Shown piece after piece: positions 17,003-25,305 of a stretch of 64,000 nucleotides of DNA. Under the pieces are notes generated by a model, which was not told where the DNA came from, searched no databases, and saw only the letters and a list, made by a program, of their open reading frames with translations. This DNA is from Roseateles_E cavernae (GTDB lineage Bacteria; Pseudomonadota; Gammaproteobacteria; Burkholderiales; Burkholderiaceae_C): the NCBI RefSeq assembly GCF_040187885.1, contig NZ_JBDPLH010000003.1:1-64000 (forward strand). The letters are read 5' to 3'. Within the stretch, counting starts at the first letter, position 1; the number at the start of each line of letters is the position of its first letter. Both the position numbers and the translations under genes were made by a program.

Positions 17003-17880
17003 GATTTCTTGCCATCCTGTCCGTTGCGACGCGAGCTCCAGGCCTGCAGGCCGTTGATGGCCAAGAGCAGCACAAAGGAGAACACCAGCATCACGGCCGC
17101 GATCGAGGTCGCGCCCACATAGTCGTACTGCTCCAGCTTCGCGATGATCATCAGCGGCGTGATCTCGCTGACCATCGGGATATTGCCGGCGATGAAGATC
17201 ACCGAGCCGTACTCGCCGACGGCGCGGGCAAAGGCCAGCGCGAAGCCGGTCAGCAGGGCCGGCAGCAGCATCGGCAGTATCACCAGGCGAAAGGTCTGCC
17301 AGCGATGCGCGCCCAGCGCCGCCGCCGCCTCTTCCAGCTCGGTCTCCATATCCTCCAGCACCGGCTGCACCGTGCGCACGACAAAGGGCAGGCCGATGAA
17401 GATCAGTGCGATCAGGATGCCCAGCGGCGTGAAGGCCACCTTGATGCCGTAGGGGGCCAGCAGCGAGCCGAGCCAGCCGTTGCCGGCATAGAGCGCGGTC
17501 AGGGCGATGCCGGCCACCGCAGTGGGCAGCGCGAAGGGCAGGTCGACCAGCGCGTCGACCAGTTTCTTGCCCGGGAACTCGTAGCGCACCAGGGACCAGG
17601 CCAGGATCAGGCCGAACACCAGATTGATCAGGGCCGCCAGCAGCGAGGTGCCGAAGCTGAGCTGGTAGGAGGCCACGACGCGCGGCGCCGTGGCCGCCGC
17701 CCAGAAGGCCTCGAAACCATGGCCGCCGGCCTTGATGAAGACCGCCGACAGCGGGATCAGCACGATCAGCGACAGATAGAAGACGGTGAAGCCCAGCGTC
17801 GGGGCAAAGCCCGGCAGGACACGGCGCGGTTTTCGCAGCGGCGCGCTGTTCGGCGCGCCGCTCAGGACAACGGTAGTCAT
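16999..17880 (-). CDS. cysT: Sulfate ABC transporter permease CysT
   Basis: A 293-aa permease, the CysT (CysU) partner of CysW. It shows six hydrophobic segments, the DLPFALPTAVAGIALTALY motif and the EAA loop LEEAAAALGAHRWQTFRLVILP. AVGEYGSVIFIAGNIP near the end is typical of CysT. Its ATG overlaps the stop of the upstream binding protein (TGATG). It acts in the inner membrane as half of the sulfate channel. Confidence 0.93.
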   Translation of the reverse strand: MTTVVLSGAPNSAPLRKPRRVLPGFAPTLGFTVFYLSLIVLIPLSAVFIKAGGHGFEAFWAAATAPRVVASYQLSFGTSLLAALINLVFGLILAWSLVRYEFPGKKLVDALVDLPFALPTAVAGIALTALYAGNGWLGSLLAPYGIKVAFTPLGILIALIFIGLPFVVRTVQPVLEDMETELEEAAAALGAHRWQTFRLVILPMLLPALLTGFALAFARAVGEYGSVIFIAGNIPMVSEITPLMIIAKLEQYDYVGATSIAAVMLVFSFVLLLAINGLQAWSSRRNGQDGKKS

Positions 17881-18872
17881 CAGCGCTTCAGAACCAGTTG
17901 GTCGTAGACGCCGCCGTCGGCGAAGTGGGTCTTGACCACGGCCGGCCAGCCGCCCAGCAGCGAGTCGACCGTGAAGGTCTTGACGGCCGGGAAGCGCGCC
18001 GCATGGCGCTTGGCCACCTCGGCGTCGCGGGGGCGGAAGTTGTGCTTGGCGAGGATTTCCTGGCCCTCGGGGCTGAACAGGAAGTTCAGGTAGGCCCGTG
18101 CCGCCTCTGCGGAGTTCTTCTTCGCGACCACCTTCTCGTTGATCGCGACGGGCGCCTCGGCCTCGATCGTGATGCTGGGGTAGACCACCTCGTACTTGCC
18201 CTTGCCGAACTCGTTCTCGATCAGCTCGGCCTCGTTCTCGAAGGTCACCAGCACATCGCCGATATCGCGCTGCGTGAAGGTGGTGGTGGCGCCGCGGCCG
18301 CCGCCGTCCAGCACCGGCACGTTGCTCAGCAGCTTGGCGACGAAGTCGCGGGCCTGGGCCTCGGTGCCGCCCCTGGCGACCACGCTGCCCCAGGCCGCCA
18401 GATAGGTGTAGCGGCCGTTGCCCGAGGTCTTGGGGTTGGGGACGATGACGCCGGTGCCGGGCCGGGTCAGATCGGCCCAGTCCTTGATGCCCTTGGGATT
18501 GCCCTTGCGCACCAGGAAGACCGTCACGCTGCTATAGGGGGCGGCGCCTTTCGGGAAGGCCTGCCGCCAGTCCTTGCGGATCACGTCCTTGTCGGCCAGG
18601 AAGTCCAGGTCCGAGGCCTGGTTCATCGTGATCACATCGGCATCCAGGCCGCTGGCCACCGCCAGGGCCTGGCGGCTCGAGCCGCCATGCGACTGGTTGA
18701 CCGTGACGGCCTTGCCGCTCTTGGCCTGCCAGTGCTTGCTGAAAGCCGGGTTGACGTCCTTGTAGAGCTCGCGGCTGACGTCGTAGGAGACATTCAGCAA
18801 GGCGTCCTGGGCCAGGGCCGGCAGGGCGAGTGCAAGACCCAGGGCCAGGGTCGTGAGCGACTTTGTGAGCAT
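17880..18872 (-). CDS. Sulfate-binding protein of the cys operon
   Basis: A 330-aa Sbp/CysP-family protein with signal peptide (LALALPALAQ), LLNVSYDVSRELYKDVN, NQSHGGSSRQA, VPNPKTSGNGRYTYLAAW and FRPRDAEVA. It is the first gene of the operon sbp-cysT-cysW-cysA-cysB-like and should deliver sulfate or thiosulfate to CysTWA. It is clearly homologous to the separate sbp at 12053. The pair may differ in preference (sulfate versus thiosulfate), but the sequence does not decide it. Confidence 0.92.
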   Translation of the reverse strand: MLTKSLTTLALGLALALPALAQDALLNVSYDVSRELYKDVNPAFSKHWQAKSGKAVTVNQSHGGSSRQALAVASGLDADVITMNQASDLDFLADKDVIRKDWRQAFPKGAAPYSSVTVFLVRKGNPKGIKDWADLTRPGTGVIVPNPKTSGNGRYTYLAAWGSVVARGGTEAQARDFVAKLLSNVPVLDGGGRGATTTFTQRDIGDVLVTFENEAELIENEFGKGKYEVVYPSITIEAEAPVAINEKVVAKKNSAEAARAYLNFLFSPEGQEILAKHNFRPRDAEVAKRHAARFPAVKTFTVDSLLGGWPAVVKTHFADGGVYDQLVLKR

Positions 18873-18890
18873 GGTTTTCTTGTGCGACCC

Positions 18891-18917
18891 GCAGGTCTTG
18901 CTGATGCGAAGACCTGC
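18891..18917. repeat. 9-bp perfect inverted repeat in the leader of the cys operon
   Basis: GCAGGTCTT (18891-18899) and AAGACCTGC (18909-18917) are perfect inverted arms separated by 9 nt. It lies 19 bp upstream of the first gene of the cys operon, so it could be an operator or an RNA hairpin near the ribosome site. The left arm also contains the recurrent word CAGGTCTTG. Confidence 0.55.
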
Positions 18918-18933
18918 AGAGTGCCAAGAAGCG

Positions 18934-18979
18934 CTTATTCGCGGAACGATAGTTTTGGTATTTGTTTATCCGGAATAAG
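18934..18979. promoter_or_regulatory. AT-rich region with inverted CTTATTC copies, candidate CysB binding region
   Basis: CTTATTCGCG at 18934 and its inverted counterpart CGGAATAAG at 18971-18979 bracket an AT-rich stretch in an otherwise GC-rich locus. The position, about 60-107 bp upstream of the operon start, is typical for a LysR activator. The same word occurs upstream of cysB at 14181. Confidence 0.45.
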
Positions 18980-19001
18980 CATTTCTGAAAAACAGCTATC
19001 G

Positions 19002-19805
19002 CTAGAAAGCCGGGATCAGCGAGCCCTTCAGGCTGGTGTCGACGAAGCTGCGCACCTCGGGCGACTGGAAGGCCTTGACCAGCTTGGCGACCCAGGGCTT
19101 GTCCTTGTCCTCGCTGCGCACCGCGATCAGGTTGGCATAGGGACTTCTGGCGTCCTCGATCGCGATCGCGTCGCGGCTGGGCAGCAGGCCGGCCTGCACC
19201 GCGTAATTGGTGTTGATGGCGCTGGCGTCCAGATCGTCCAGCGTGCGCGGCAGCTGGGCCGCCTCGACCTGGATGATCTGCAGGCCGCGCGGGTTCTCGG
19301 CGATGTCGGCCAGCGTCGCGCTGATGCCGGCCGTGGGCTTGAGCTTGATCAGCCCGGCCTTGGCCAGCACATTCAGCGCGCGGCCGCTGTTGCTGGGGTC
19401 GTTCTGGATGCCGAGCTTGGCGCCCCTGGGCAGCTCGGCCAGCGTCTTGTATCTCTTTGAATAGAAGCCCAGCGGCGCGGTCACCGTGTTGCCCACCGCG
19501 CTGATCTTGTAGCCGCGCGCCTGGATCTGGCTTTGCAGAAAGGGCAGGTGCTGGAAACTGTTGGCCTGCACATCGCCGGCGTCCAGCGCCGCATTGGGCT
19601 GGATGTAGTCGGCGAACTCGACGATCTGCAGCCTCAGGCCCTCGCGCTCGGCCACCTTCTTCGCGACCTCGGCGATCTGGGCATGGGGGCCGTTGGTGAC
19701 GGCGATCTTGATCGTGGTGGCTTCCTGGGCCTGGGCCAGGCCGGCAGCGGCGAGGCTCAGTGCCAGCAGGGTCTTGAGGGTGAGGCGTTTATGGGCGGTT
19801 TTCAT
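19002..19805 (-). CDS. MetQ/NlpA-family ABC substrate-binding protein
   Basis: A 267-aa periplasmic protein. A signal peptide (LAAAGLAQAQ, no lipobox) precedes the MetQ-type core: VEFADYIQPNAALDAGDVQANSFQHLPFL, PLGFYSKRYKTLAELP, the DPSNSGRAL motif, and AQLPRTLDDLDASAINTNYA. MetQ proteins bind methionine or related sulfur compounds. It is the last gene of the eight-gene operon, 25 bp after an SsuB-like ATPase, and is the second MetQ-like protein in that operon. The ATG at 19803-19805 starts the signal peptide. The ligand may be an organosulfur compound rather than methionine; that is inferred from context. Confidence 0.87.
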   Translation of the reverse strand: MKTAHKRLTLKTLLALSLAAAGLAQAQEATTIKIAVTNGPHAQIAEVAKKVAEREGLRLQIVEFADYIQPNAALDAGDVQANSFQHLPFLQSQIQARGYKISAVGNTVTAPLGFYSKRYKTLAELPRGAKLGIQNDPSNSGRALNVLAKAGLIKLKPTAGISATLADIAENPRGLQIIQVEAAQLPRTLDDLDASAINTNYAVQAGLLPSRDAIAIEDARSPYANLIAVRSEDKDKPWVAKLVKAFQSPEVRSFVDTSLKGSLIPAF

Positions 19806-19830
19806 CGGCGTGTGTTGAAGAAAAGAAAAA

Positions 19831-20559
19831 CTACAGCGCCTGCACGGCATGCAGGGCCTCCAGCACCTGGGCGCGCAAGGCGGCCAGTCGGGCATCGTGG
19901 CGGGCCCGCGGTCGCGGCAGCGCGACGTCCAGTTCGCGGGCAATGCGGCCCGGCGCGGCCTCCAGCACCAGCACCCGGTCGGCCAGCAGCACCGCCTCCT
20001 CGACATCGTGGGTCACCAGCAGCAGCGCGCTGCCATGGGCGCGAGCCAGCTCGGTGATCAGGTCCTGCAGCTTGATGCGGGTGAAGGCGTCGACGGCCGA
20101 GAAGGGTTCGTCCAGCAGCAGCAGGCGCGGCCGGGTGTAGAGCGCGCGGGCGATCGCGACGCGCTGGGCCTGGCCGCCGGACAGCTGCTTGGGCAGATAG
20201 CCCTCGCAGCCGGCCAGGCCGACCTCGGCCAGCAGCGCGGCCACGCGGGGCGCGTCATAGCCCCGGCCGATGTCGAAGCCGACGTTCTCGGCCACCGTCA
20301 GCCAGGGGAAGAGCCGCGGCTCCTGGAACACATAGCCGATCGCGCGGCTCAGGCCCTGCTGCGCCCGGCCGTCCAGCAAGACCTGGCCCTCGTAGTCGGG
20401 CTCCAGGCCGGCGACGATGCGCAAGAGCGTGCTCTTGCCGCAGCCGCTGGCGCCCACCAGGGCCAGCACCTCGCCGGCGGCCAGGCTCAGCCCCAGCTCG
20501 CCCAGCACCGGCTGGCTGCGACCCGGGAATCGCTTGTGGCGGATGTGCAGGTCCAGCAT
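19831..20559 (-). CDS. Sulfonate-type ABC transporter ATPase
   Basis: A 242-aa SsuB/TauB-type ATPase: Walker A GASGCGKSTLL, VFQEPRLFPWLTV (typical of SsuB), signature LSGGQAQRVAIARAL, Walker B LLLLDEPFSAVDA and VTHDVEEAVLLADRV. It powers the SsuC-like permease whose stop codon it overlaps by 1 bp. The substrate is probably an alkanesulfonate, sulfone or sulfate ester. It is part of the sfnB-to-metQ operon. Confidence 0.88.
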   Translation of the reverse strand: MLDLHIRHKRFPGRSQPVLGELGLSLAAGEVLALVGASGCGKSTLLRIVAGLEPDYEGQVLLDGRAQQGLSRAIGYVFQEPRLFPWLTVAENVGFDIGRGYDAPRVAALLAEVGLAGCEGYLPKQLSGGQAQRVAIARALYTRPRLLLLDEPFSAVDAFTRIKLQDLITELARAHGSALLLVTHDVEEAVLLADRVLVLEAAPGRIARELDVALPRPRARHDARLAALRAQVLEALHAVQAL

Positions 20560-21395
20560 CAGCAGGCTGCTCCGCCAAAGCTGTCACGCCAGTGCAGCGC
20601 ACGGGTTTCGATCGCCACCATCAGGCTGTCGCTGAGCTTGCCCAGCAGGGCCAGCAGCACGATGGCGGCCAGCACGATGTCGGCCCGGCTGGTCTCGCGG
20701 CCGTCGGTCAGCAGATAGCCCAGGCCGTGGCTGGCGGCGATCAGCTCGGCCGCCACCATGAACATCCAGGCCAGGCTCAGGCCGTTGCGCAGGCCGGTCA
20801 GCACCGCCGGCAGGGCGGCCGGCAGCAGCACCCGCCGCGCCAGCGCCGCACGCGAGAGCCCGCGCAGCCGTGCCACCTCGACCAGCTTGCGATCCACATC
20901 GCGAAAGCCCGAGGACACGCCCATGAAGACCGGGAAGAAGGCGCCGATCGCGATCAGCGTAATCTTGGGGGCCTCGTCGATGCCCAGCCACAGCAGCAGC
21001 AGTGGCACCCAGGCCAGTGACGGAATCGCGCGCAGCGCCTGGAAGCTCGGGTTCAGCAAGGCCTCGGCCCGCCGCGACAGGCCCACCAGTGCGCCCAGCA
21101 GCAGGGCCAGGCCGGCGCCCAGCGCGAAGCCGCCGGCCACGCGCAAGCTGCTGCTGCCGATATGGCCCAGCAGACCGCCTTGCCGGGCGAGCTCCTGCAG
21201 CGTCGCCAGCACATCGCTGGGGGCGGGCAGCAGGTTCGGGGCCACCCAGCCCAGGCGCACCGCCAGCTCGGCCAGCGCCAGCAGGGCCAGCGGCGGCAGC
21301 AGGCCCAGCCAGGCCAGCGGCAGCGTGCGCACCGGGGCCGGCGGCGCAGAACGCGGCGGCGCCAGATGGGCGATCAGCTCATGCTCGGCTGCCAT
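20559..21395 (-). CDS. Sulfonate-type ABC transporter permease
   Basis: A 278-aa SsuC/TauC-type permease with about six transmembrane segments, NPSFQALRAIPSLAWVPLLL, LWLGIDEAPKI and the inner loop EVARLRGLSRAALARRVLLPAALP. It forms the channel with the adjacent ATPase and receives substrate from the SsuA-like protein encoded 10 bp upstream. Membrane topology and the IDE/PAVLTGLRNGLSLAW motifs support the nitrate/sulfonate/taurine permease family. Confidence 0.88.
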   Translation of the reverse strand: MAAEHELIAHLAPPRSAPPAPVRTLPLAWLGLLPPLALLALAELAVRLGWVAPNLLPAPSDVLATLQELARQGGLLGHIGSSSLRVAGGFALGAGLALLLGALVGLSRRAEALLNPSFQALRAIPSLAWVPLLLLWLGIDEAPKITLIAIGAFFPVFMGVSSGFRDVDRKLVEVARLRGLSRAALARRVLLPAALPAVLTGLRNGLSLAWMFMVAAELIAASHGLGYLLTDGRETSRADIVLAAIVLLALLGKLSDSLMVAIETRALHWRDSFGGAAC

Positions 21396-21405
21396 GCTTG
21401 TCCCC

Positions 21406-22398
21406 TCAGGCGCGCAGCAGGCCGGCCGCGAAACGGGTGTCGACCAGATCGGTCACTGTTTTGTTCAGATCGGTGCCGGGCTTGACCAGTTGCTCGGCCA
21501 GCAGAATCGGCGCGGCCGCCTGCAAGGCCTTGATGTGCTCGGCGCCGGGCTGGGGTGTGCTGAGGTCGGTGCGCAGCTTGATCTGCAGCAGGGCCACCGG
21601 CAGGCTGACCTTGGCCTCCTCGGACAGGATCTTCGCGGCCTCGGTGGTGTTGGCCAGAATCCATTGGCGGGCCCGCTCGTAGCCGGCGATCACGCGCTGC
21701 ACCTCGCGCGGGTGGCGGGCCAGAAAGTCCTCGCGCACATTCAGGAAGCCATAGGTGTTGAAGCCCACATTGCGGTAGAGCAGGCGGGCGCCGCTGCCCA
21801 GCTCGCTGGCGGCCATATGCGGGTCCAGGCCGGCCCAGGCATCGACGCGGCCCTGCTCCAGCGCGGCGCGGCCGTCGGCATGCTGCAGGGCCACATGCTC
21901 GATATCGCTGCGCTTCAGGCCCACGGTCTGCAGCGAGCGCAAGAGGAATAGATAGGGGTCGGTGCCCTTGGTGGCCGCGACCTTCTTGCCGCGCAGATCG
22001 GCCAGGCTCTTGATCGGCGAATCGGCACGCACCACCAGCGCGGTCCATTCGGGCCGCGAGTAGATATAGGGCGCCTTGACGGGAACGCCGTTGGCGCGCG
22101 CCAGCAGCGCGGCCAGGCCGGCGGTGGAGCCGATGTCGAGGCTGCCGGCGTTCAGGTACTCCAGCGCGCGGTTGCTGCCGGCGCTGAGCACCCAGCGCAG
22201 CGCGATACCGTCCTTCTTGAAATCTTCCTCCAGCCAGCCGAAGCGGCGCAGCACCAGGCTGGACGGCGAGTAATAGGCATAGTCGAGCCGGACTTCCTTG
22301 GGCGCTGCGTCGGCCGCGCGGGCCATCGTCGGCAGCGCGGCGGCCGCCAGGCCCAGCGCCAAGGTGTCGCGGCGGGTGATCAGGTGCTTGAGGCTCAT
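21406..22398 (-). CDS. SsuA-like sulfonate-binding protein
   Basis: A 330-aa periplasmic protein with a Tat-like N terminus (ITRRDTLALGLAAAALP) and the SsuA family motifs LNAGSLDIGSTAGLAALLARANG, KVAATKGTDPYLFLLRSL and RVDAWAGLDPHMA. It should bind an aliphatic sulfonate or related compound for the downstream SsuC/SsuB pair. The ATG at 22396-22398 overlaps the stop of the flavin monooxygenase by 4 bp; the longer upstream frame is a shadow. A twin-arginine export route is possible. Confidence 0.88.
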   Translation of the reverse strand: MSLKHLITRRDTLALGLAAAALPTMARAADAAPKEVRLDYAYYSPSSLVLRRFGWLEEDFKKDGIALRWVLSAGSNRALEYLNAGSLDIGSTAGLAALLARANGVPVKAPYIYSRPEWTALVVRADSPIKSLADLRGKKVAATKGTDPYLFLLRSLQTVGLKRSDIEHVALQHADGRAALEQGRVDAWAGLDPHMAASELGSGARLLYRNVGFNTYGFLNVREDFLARHPREVQRVIAGYERARQWILANTTEAAKILSEEAKVSLPVALLQIKLRTDLSTPQPGAEHIKALQAAAPILLAEQLVKPGTDLNKTVTDLVDTRFAAGLLRA

Positions 22399-23792
22399 GC
22401 GGCTCTCTCCAGTCCTTGTTCGTTCTGCAGCCGCAGCTGGCGGCCGGCGTGGGTGGGTTTGAGGCGGTCGCCCTGGCCGAACAGCTTGTAGCGCAAGGTG
22501 CCGGCCTCGTACTCGCGGCGGTAGCGGCCGCGGGCCTGCAGCTCGGGCACGATCAGGTCGACCACATCGCGCAGCGTTTCGTGGGCCACCGCATAAGTCA
22601 GGTTGTAGCCATCGATGCCGGTGGCGTCTGCCCAAGCGATCAGCTGATCGGCCACCTGGGCCGGGTCGCCGACCAGCACCGGACCGCGCCCGCCCAGGCC
22701 GATGAACTCGGCGGCCTCGCGCACGGTCCAGCGCTTGTTCGGGTCGGCGCTGCTGAAGGAGCCCAGCGCGGTACGGCCGGCCTGGGTGTCGACGTCCTCG
22801 ATGGACGCGTCCAGCGCATAGCGGCTGAAGTCGACTCCGGTCCAGCCCGACAGCAGGGTCAGCGCGGCCTCGATGTCGATATGGGCGCGGTATTCCTCGT
22901 GCCTTGCGCGTGCCTCGGCCTCGGTGGTGCCGGTGATGATCAGCGCCTGCGTGTAGATCAGCACATCGTCGGCGCGGCGGCCGGCCTCGACCAGGCTGGC
23001 GCGCACGCCGTCCACATAGCCTTTGACCACCTTCTGGCTGGGCCCGCTGACGAACACGCATTCGGCATGCCGGCCGGCAAAGGCCTTGCCGCGCGAGGAG
23101 GTGCCGGCCTGGAACAGCAGCGGCGTGCGCTGCGGCGAGGGTTCGCTCAGATGGAAGCCCGGCACCTGGTAGTGCCGGCCCTGGTGGCGGATCGCATGCA
23201 CCTTGGCCGGGTCGGTGAAGACCTTGCCGGCCTTGTCGCGCCGCACCGCATCGTCTTCCCAGCTCAGCTCCCAGAGCTTGTAGACCACGTCGAGGTATTC
23301 GTCGGCCAGGTCGTAACGCTCGTCGTGCGCCAGCTGCTGGCTCAGGCCCAGATTGCGCGCGGCGCTGTCCAGATAGCCGGTGACGATGTTCCAGGCGATG
23401 CGCCCGCGCGTCAGGTGGTCGAGCGTCGAGATCCGGCGAGCGAAGGTGTAGGGATGTTCATAGGTCAGCGCGCAGGTCACGCCGAAGCCCAGATGCTCGG
23501 TGACACCGGCCATCAGCGGCACCAGGGCCAGCGGATCGTTCAGCGGCACCTGGGCGCCATGCTTCAGCGCCGCATCGGCGCTGCTGTTGAAGACGTCGTA
23601 GACGCCCAGCACATCGGCCAGGAAGACGCCGTCGAAGCGCCCGCGTTCCAAGAGCCGTGCCAGATCCTGCCAGTAAGCCGGATCGGTGTAGCGGTGCGAC
23701 TGGTCACGCGGATGGGTCCAGAGTCCTGGACTCTGATGACCCACCGTGTTCATCGCGAACGCATTGAACCGGATCTGCTTCGCCTGGCTCAT
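22395..23792 (-). CDS. FMNH2-dependent monooxygenase, NtaA/SnaA/DszA (LLM) family
   Basis: A 465-aa bacterial-luciferase-like monooxygenase. Landmarks are FNAFAMNTVGHQSPGLWTHP, GRFDGVFLADVLGVYDV, LTYEHPYTFARRISTLDHLTRGR, NIVTGYLDSAARNLGL, HDERYDLADEYLDVVYKLWE, QAGTSSRGKAFAGRHAE and LVGDPAQVADQL. This NtaA/SnaA/DszA/DmoA subgroup oxidises compounds such as nitrilotriacetate, dibenzothiophene sulfone or dimethylsulfide with reduced flavin from a separate reductase. Placement between MetQ-like and SsuA-like genes points to an organosulfur substrate. It overlaps both neighbours by 4 bp. The substrate cannot be read from the sequence. Confidence 0.88.
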   Translation of the reverse strand: MSQAKQIRFNAFAMNTVGHQSPGLWTHPRDQSHRYTDPAYWQDLARLLERGRFDGVFLADVLGVYDVFNSSADAALKHGAQVPLNDPLALVPLMAGVTEHLGFGVTCALTYEHPYTFARRISTLDHLTRGRIAWNIVTGYLDSAARNLGLSQQLAHDERYDLADEYLDVVYKLWELSWEDDAVRRDKAGKVFTDPAKVHAIRHQGRHYQVPGFHLSEPSPQRTPLLFQAGTSSRGKAFAGRHAECVFVSGPSQKVVKGYVDGVRASLVEAGRRADDVLIYTQALIITGTTEAEARARHEEYRAHIDIEAALTLLSGWTGVDFSRYALDASIEDVDTQAGRTALGSFSSADPNKRWTVREAAEFIGLGGRGPVLVGDPAQVADQLIAWADATGIDGYNLTYAVAHETLRDVVDLIVPELQARGRYRREYEAGTLRYKLFGQGDRLKPTHAGRQLRLQNEQGLERAA

Positions 23793-24601
23793 TGCAAGAA
23801 GCTCGGCCGCGCGTAGCCGGGGAAGTTCTTCTCCAGCACCGCCTTGAACTCCGCCGTGCGGAAGGCCTCGGCCAGATCTCGCGCCCAGGGCTGCTCCTTG
23901 TTCTTGCTCTGCACGGCGGCCACCAGCAGGTAATGGTCGGGCGTCTTCTCCAGCACCACGGCCTCGGTCAGCTTCAGACCCGAGGAGATCGCGAAGTTTC
24001 CGTTGATGATCGCGTAGTCAGCGTCGTCCAAGGTGCGAGGCAGCTGGGCAGCTTCGAGCGGTTGCAGCTTCAGGTTCAGCGGGTTCGTCGCGATGTCCTT
24101 CTCGCTGACGCGCAGCGGGTCCAAGCCCGTCTTCAAGGTCAGCAGCTTCTGCTGCTCCAGCAGCACCAGCGCGCGGGCCAGATTGCTGGGGTCATTGGGC
24201 AGGGTGATGCGATCGCCGGCCTTGATCTCGGCGATGCTCTTGCGCTTCTTCGAGTAGATGCCCAGCGGCGCGATCGGGCCCTGCACCAGCTCCACCAGAT
24301 CGAGCTTCTGGTCGGTCTTGAACTTGTTGAGGTAGATGATGTGCTGGAAGAAGTTGGCGTCCAGCGATCCCTGGGCCAGCGCGTGATTGGGCTGCACATA
24401 GTCGTTGAACTCGACCAGCTTGAGCTTGTAGCCCTTCTTCTCCAGCTGCGGCTGGATGCCAAGGCGCAGCACCTCGATATTGGAGCCAGCGGTGGCCCCG
24501 ATGACCAGTTCCTTCTTGGTGGCCTGGGCAAAAGCGGGCAGTGCGGCGGTGGTGACGGTGGCAGCGGCCAGCGCGATCAGGGAGCGACGAACGATTTGCA
24601 T
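23789..24601 (-). CDS. MetQ-family ABC substrate-binding protein
   Basis: A 270-aa MetQ-like protein with a signal peptide (AALPAFAQ), VEFNDYVQPNHALAQGSLDANFFQHI, PLGIYSKKRKSIAEI, NDPSNLARAL and AQLPRTLDDADYAIINGNFA. It should deliver ligand to the MetI/MetN pair encoded immediately upstream. No lipobox is present, unlike classical MetQ, so it is probably a free periplasmic protein. The start at 24599-24601 follows a GAAGA ribosome site. The operon context suggests an organosulfur ligand. Confidence 0.88.
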   Translation of the reverse strand: MQIVRRSLIALAAATVTTAALPAFAQATKKELVIGATAGSNIEVLRLGIQPQLEKKGYKLKLVEFNDYVQPNHALAQGSLDANFFQHIIYLNKFKTDQKLDLVELVQGPIAPLGIYSKKRKSIAEIKAGDRITLPNDPSNLARALVLLEQQKLLTLKTGLDPLRVSEKDIATNPLNLKLQPLEAAQLPRTLDDADYAIINGNFAISSGLKLTEAVVLEKTPDHYLLVAAVQSKNKEQPWARDLAEAFRTAEFKAVLEKNFPGYARPSFLQ

Positions 24602-24627
24602 GAAGAGTCTTCTTTCTGGGGTTTGAA

Positions 24628-25305
24628 TCAGCGCTTGTCGAGCCGGCGCGCTGCGGTATTGCCGATGAACTGAATGATCTGCACCAGGGCTATCAGCACC
24701 GCGACGGTCAAGACCATCACGTCGGTCTGGAAGCGGTAGTAGCCGTAGCGAATCGCCAGGTCGCCGATGCCGCCGCCGCCCACGACGCCGGCCACAGCCG
24801 AATACGAGAGGAAGCTGATCGCCAGCACCGTCAGCGCCGTTACCAGGCCGGCGCGGGCCTCGCGCACCAACACGCGCAGCACGATCTGCAGCTCGGAGGC
24901 GCCCATCGCATGGGCTGCCTCGATCACGCCGCGCGGCACCTCGCGGATGCACTGCTCGACCAGGCGCGCAAAGTACGGAATCGCCGCAAAGGACAGCGGC
25001 ACCGCCGCGGCCAGCGGGCCGATCGAGGTGCCGGCGATCACCCGCGTGAAGGGCACCAGAGCCACCAGCAGAATGATGAAAGGAAAACTGCGCACCGTGT
25101 TGACGATCCAGTTCAGCACGCGGTAGGCCGCCGGCCGGGCCAGCGACTGGCCCGGGCTCAAGAGGAATAGCAGCACGCCCAGCGGGCCTCCGAACAGGAT
25201 CGCGGCGGACAGGCCGATGCACAACATCAGCGCGGTCTGGCCGAAGGACACCCACAGCTCGGGCAGGATGGCGACGATGTTCGCCGGCAGTAGCGTCTCA
25301 AGCAT
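24628..25305 (-). CDS. MetI-like ABC transporter permease
   Basis: A 225-aa MetI-family permease with five or six transmembrane segments, YRVLNWIVNTVRSFPFIILLV, the inner loop EAAHAMGASELQIVLRVLVREA and the family motif SYSAVAGVVGGGGIGDLAIRYGYYRFQTDVM. It is the membrane channel of a methionine-type importer. Its first 8 bases overlap the end of metN. The ATG at 25303-25305 precedes LETLLPANIVAILP, the usual MetI start. Confidence 0.92.
   Translation of the reverse strand: MLETLLPANIVAILPELWVSFGQTALMLCIGLSAAILFGGPLGVLLFLLSPGQSLARPAAYRVLNWIVNTVRSFPFIILLVALVPFTRVIAGTSIGPLAAAVPLSFAAIPYFARLVEQCIREVPRGVIEAAHAMGASELQIVLRVLVREARAGLVTALTVLAISFLSYSAVAGVVGGGGIGDLAIRYGYYRFQTDVMVLTVAVLIALVQIIQFIGNTAARRLDKR

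Noticed and set aside
21406..23061. A 551-codon minus-strand frame including ssuA
   Set aside because: The upstream part overlaps the LLM gene in another frame. SsuA starts at 22398 with its signal peptide.
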